Positions 61,983 to 64,000 of a DNA stretch of 64,000 nucleotides are shown piece by piece (the stretch's first letter is position 1; every line of letters begins with the position of its first letter). The stretch spans positions 23,107-87,106 of the forward strand of contig NZ_BBQI01000050.1 of NCBI RefSeq assembly GCF_001652915.1, in the 5' to 3' direction. The notes beneath the pieces were generated by a model. It saw only the letters and a program-made list of their open reading frames with translations. It was not told where the DNA came from and did not search any database. This DNA comes from Cupriavidus sp. D384. GTDB taxonomy: Bacteria; Pseudomonadota; Gammaproteobacteria; Burkholderiales; Burkholderiaceae. The position numbers and the translations under genes are program-made.

Positions 61983-63242
61983 TCAGCGCAGGACGGCCAG
62001 CGCGGACAGCAGTGCCAGCGGCATCACGATGGCGCCGGTCTTGAGGAATGTGCCAGCGCTGACGGCATGGCCCTCGCGGCGCAGCGCTGTCAGCCACAGC
62101 AGCGTGGCAAGCGAACCCGTTACCGAAAGGTTTGGCCCCAGGTCCACGCCGATCAGCACGGCGGCCGTGACCGTCTCGGACGCATGGCCGGCGGCCAGCG
62201 CCGACGCGGCGAACAGCCCGGCGGGCAGGTTGTTGACGATATTGCTGACCACGCCCACCAGCACGCCGGCCATGCCCGCGCCGATCACTGCGCCGGTGCC
62301 CTGGCGTTGCGACAATTCCTGCACCCAGTACGCCAGCTGCTCGGTCAGGCCGGTCTGCGACAGGCCTGCCACCAACACGAACAGCCCGGCCACCATCGGC
62401 AGCACCCCCCAGGACACCTCGGTCAGCGCCGGACGCAGCAGCCGCGGCTGCGTGGCGCAGACGGCCAGCAGCGTTGCGGCACCGCCGATAAAGGTGGGCC
62501 AGCCCAGGTCCATGCCCCGTAGCGACGCCGTCAGCAGTGCCGCCCCGGTCAGGAAAATGCCGGCCGTGGTCAGCCATGCCTGCCGTGACAGCGGGGGCGT
62601 TTCCACGTCGTCGGCGATGCGCTCGGCCAGTGCTTCGCGCTGGGTCCAGTACAGGGCCACGAACGTCATGACGATGGCGACGACCGAGGGCAGCGTGAAG
62701 CGTGCCAGCCAGCCCAGCAGCGGCGGCATGCGTTCGCCGAACAGCACGAGGTTGGCCGGATTCGAGATCGGCAGCACAAAGCTGGCCGCGTTGGCGATGA
62801 ACGCGCAGGCGTAGAGATAGGGCAGGGGATGCCGTACGCGTGCGGCGCGCGTGGCGGCCAGCACGGCCGGTGTCAGCACCACGGCCGTGGCGTCATTCGA
62901 CATAAAGGCCGTGACGGCGATGCCGAAGCCGTAGACCAGCACGAACAGGCGCCGCGCCGAGCCCCGGGCGCTGCGCACGGCCAGCGCCGCCACATGGTCG
63001 AACAGCCCGGTCTTGCGGGCCAGTTCGGAGATCAGCATCATCCCCGCCAGGAACAGGTAGACGTCGTTGCCGCGCGCCACCGCTTCGAGGGCATCGCGCC
63101 AGGGCAGCAGGCCGGCCACGCAAAGCAGCAGCGCGCCGGACATGGCCCAGAACGGCTCCGGCAGCCGGAACGGGCGGAACAGCACACCCAGGGTGGCCAG
63201 CGTGGCAACTGCCCAGATCAGCGGCGTGGCATAGACAGGCAT
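61983..63242 (-). CDS. ArsB/SLC13-like anion transporter
   Basis: 419 residues with about eleven helices. Pattern of the ArsB/NhaD/SLC13 superfamily: GNDVYLFLAGMMLISELARK, TAFMSNDATAVVLTPAVLAA, ASFVLPISNPANLVLFGERM and in the second half VVSNIVNNLPAGLFAASALA. These NDA/NNLP re-entrant loops bind the anion. Arsenite export is one possibility, but no ars regulator or reductase adjoins, so a carboxylate or other anion is equally likely. Lies between folE and the penicillin-binding protein gene. Confidence 0.85.
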   Translation of the reverse strand: MPVYATPLIWAVATLATLGVLFRPFRLPEPFWAMSGALLLCVAGLLPWRDALEAVARGNDVYLFLAGMMLISELARKTGLFDHVAALAVRSARGSARRLFVLVYGFGIAVTAFMSNDATAVVLTPAVLAATRAARVRHPLPYLYACAFIANAASFVLPISNPANLVLFGERMPPLLGWLARFTLPSVVAIVMTFVALYWTQREALAERIADDVETPPLSRQAWLTTAGIFLTGAALLTASLRGMDLGWPTFIGGAATLLAVCATQPRLLRPALTEVSWGVLPMVAGLFVLVAGLSQTGLTEQLAYWVQELSQRQGTGAVIGAGMAGVLVGVVSNIVNNLPAGLFAASALAAGHASETVTAAVLIGVDLGPNLSVTGSLATLLWLTALRREGHAVSAGTFLKTGAIVMPLALLSALAVLR

Positions 63243-63285
63243 GGTCGGCGTCAGAAGGGTTGCGTCGGCGCGGTGATATCGACGA

Positions 63286-64000
63286 TCAAAGGGCAGCGCC
63301 GCTGGCGCGGGGTGCGCTGGCCGATGCCGGCACGTCCAGCGCGGCCGGCGTCGGGGTCGGGGCGCCGGGCACATTGCCGTCGGCCGGCAAGTCAGGCACG
63401 GCCGGCGGGGGCGGGAAACCCAGCGCCGCCATGCCGTGGCTGCCGTCGGCGTTCTCGGCGTAGGCCCAGTCGTTGTTGAACTGGGCCAGTTGCGGCGGTG
63501 CCGCGAAGCCCGCGTCGGGCACGCCCGCCAGCCGGCCTTCCATATAGGCGGCCCAGATCGGCAGTGCCGTGGTCGCGCCGAACTCGTGCCGGCCCAGGGT
63601 GCGGTTGTCGTCGAAGCCCATCCATGCCACGGTGACCACCTGCCCCGCGTAGCCCGCGAACCAGCCGTCCACCGAATCGTTCGTGGTGCCGGTCTTGCCG
63701 GCCACGTCATCGCGGCGCAGATAGCGCTTCACGCCGGTACCCGTGCCTTCGTCCACCACGCTCTGCAGCAGGCTGTTCATGACAAAGGCATTGCGCTCGG
63801 AAATCACGCGCGGCGGCTCGGTGGTATCGGCGGCAAACAGCACATTGCCGTCGCCGTCGGTAATCTTCTCGATCAGGTACGGCTCGATGCGGTGGCCCTG
63901 GTTGGCGAACACGCCATAGGCCGCCGCCAGCCGCATTGGCGACGTGGTGCCCGTGCCCAGCGCCATCGGCAGGGACGGCGGCAGGCGCCTGGGCGCGGAG
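63286..64000 (-). CDS. mrcA: Class A penicillin-binding protein (PBP1A-like), C-terminal fragment
   Basis: Only the last 238 residues lie in the window; the gene runs past base 64000. Seen is the transpeptidase end: RLAAAYGVFANQGHRIEPYL, YLRRDDVAGKTGTTNDSVDG (the KTGTT motif of PBPs) and VVTVAWMGFDDNRTLGRHEF. Then a Pro/Ala-rich C-terminus. It would cross-link peptidoglycan. Convergent or following arrangement with the transporter gene 43 bp away on the same strand. Confidence 0.93.
   Translation of the reverse strand, partial: SAPRRLPPSLPMALGTGTTSPMRLAAAYGVFANQGHRIEPYLIEKITDGDGNVLFAADTTEPPRVISERNAFVMNSLLQSVVDEGTGTGVKRYLRRDDVAGKTGTTNDSVDGWFAGYAGQVVTVAWMGFDDNRTLGRHEFGATTALPIWAAYMEGRLAGVPDAGFAAPPQLAQFNNDWAYAENADGSHGMAALGFPPPPAVPDLPADGNVPGAPTPTPAALDVPASASAPRASGAAL

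Noticed and set aside
61983..63242. Arsenite efflux gene arsB as a firm call
   Set aside because: Only superfamily features are seen, and there is no arsR or arsC next to it.

Overview
This is a GC-rich chromosomal window of a betaproteobacterium, most likely Burkholderiaceae close to Cupriavidus/Ralstonia. The reasons are the overall gene types: a caa3-type oxidase operon, tripartite tricarboxylate (Tct/Bug) transporters, a full livHMGFJ operon, a complete wsp chemosensory operon and a large-subunit catalase. This taxonomic call is inference from gene content; no rRNA or tRNA gene was found in the window. Both ends cut genes: a DUF748 (AsmA-like) gene at the left and a class A penicillin-binding protein at the right.

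Layout. 0-4.6 kb: DUF748 protein, rubredoxin, two small membrane proteins on the minus strand (one of 57 residues) and a four-helix membrane protein. 4.8-10.8 kb: a caa3-type cytochrome oxidase operon (subunit II with fused cytochrome c, subunit I, two subunit III paralogues, subunit IV) followed by a DUF2252 protein. 10.9-17.7 kb: an aldehyde dehydrogenase, a MATE exporter, a TctB-TctA pair without its binding protein, a small winged-helix protein and a DUF4397 lipoprotein. 18.2-27.6 kb: a stress-type island with three BON-domain proteins, a PRC-barrel protein, a fused isoaspartyl methyltransferase/erythromycin-esterase-like protein, an SDR plus flavin reductase pair and catalase HPII.

27.7-37.7 kb: wspABCDEF-wspR, a surface-sensing pathway ending in a diguanylate cyclase, with a GGDEF-EAL gene reading divergently from wspA. 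Together these make a c-di-GMP synthesis/degradation module. It is followed by a large secreted DUF6600/FecR-like protein whose C-terminus is Gln-rich and carries 75-bp tandem repeats. 40.8-48.6 kb: a livHMGFJ operon (with a LivG that lacks a normal ABC signature) divergent from an IclR regulator, an SDR and a Bug-family binding protein. 48.6-53 kb: a regulator made of two winged-helix domains, a long relatively AT-rich gap, and a leaderless multidomain GH18 chitinase followed by a small lipoprotein.

53-64 kb: an MFS exporter, a response regulator/hybrid histidine kinase phosphorelay (RcsB/BvgAS-like layout), an unrecognised 315-residue protein, an 83-residue protein, a BLUF photoreceptor, GTP cyclohydrolase I, an ArsB/SLC13-like transporter and the penicillin-binding protein fragment. 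No insertion sequence, prophage, CRISPR array or replication origin was seen.
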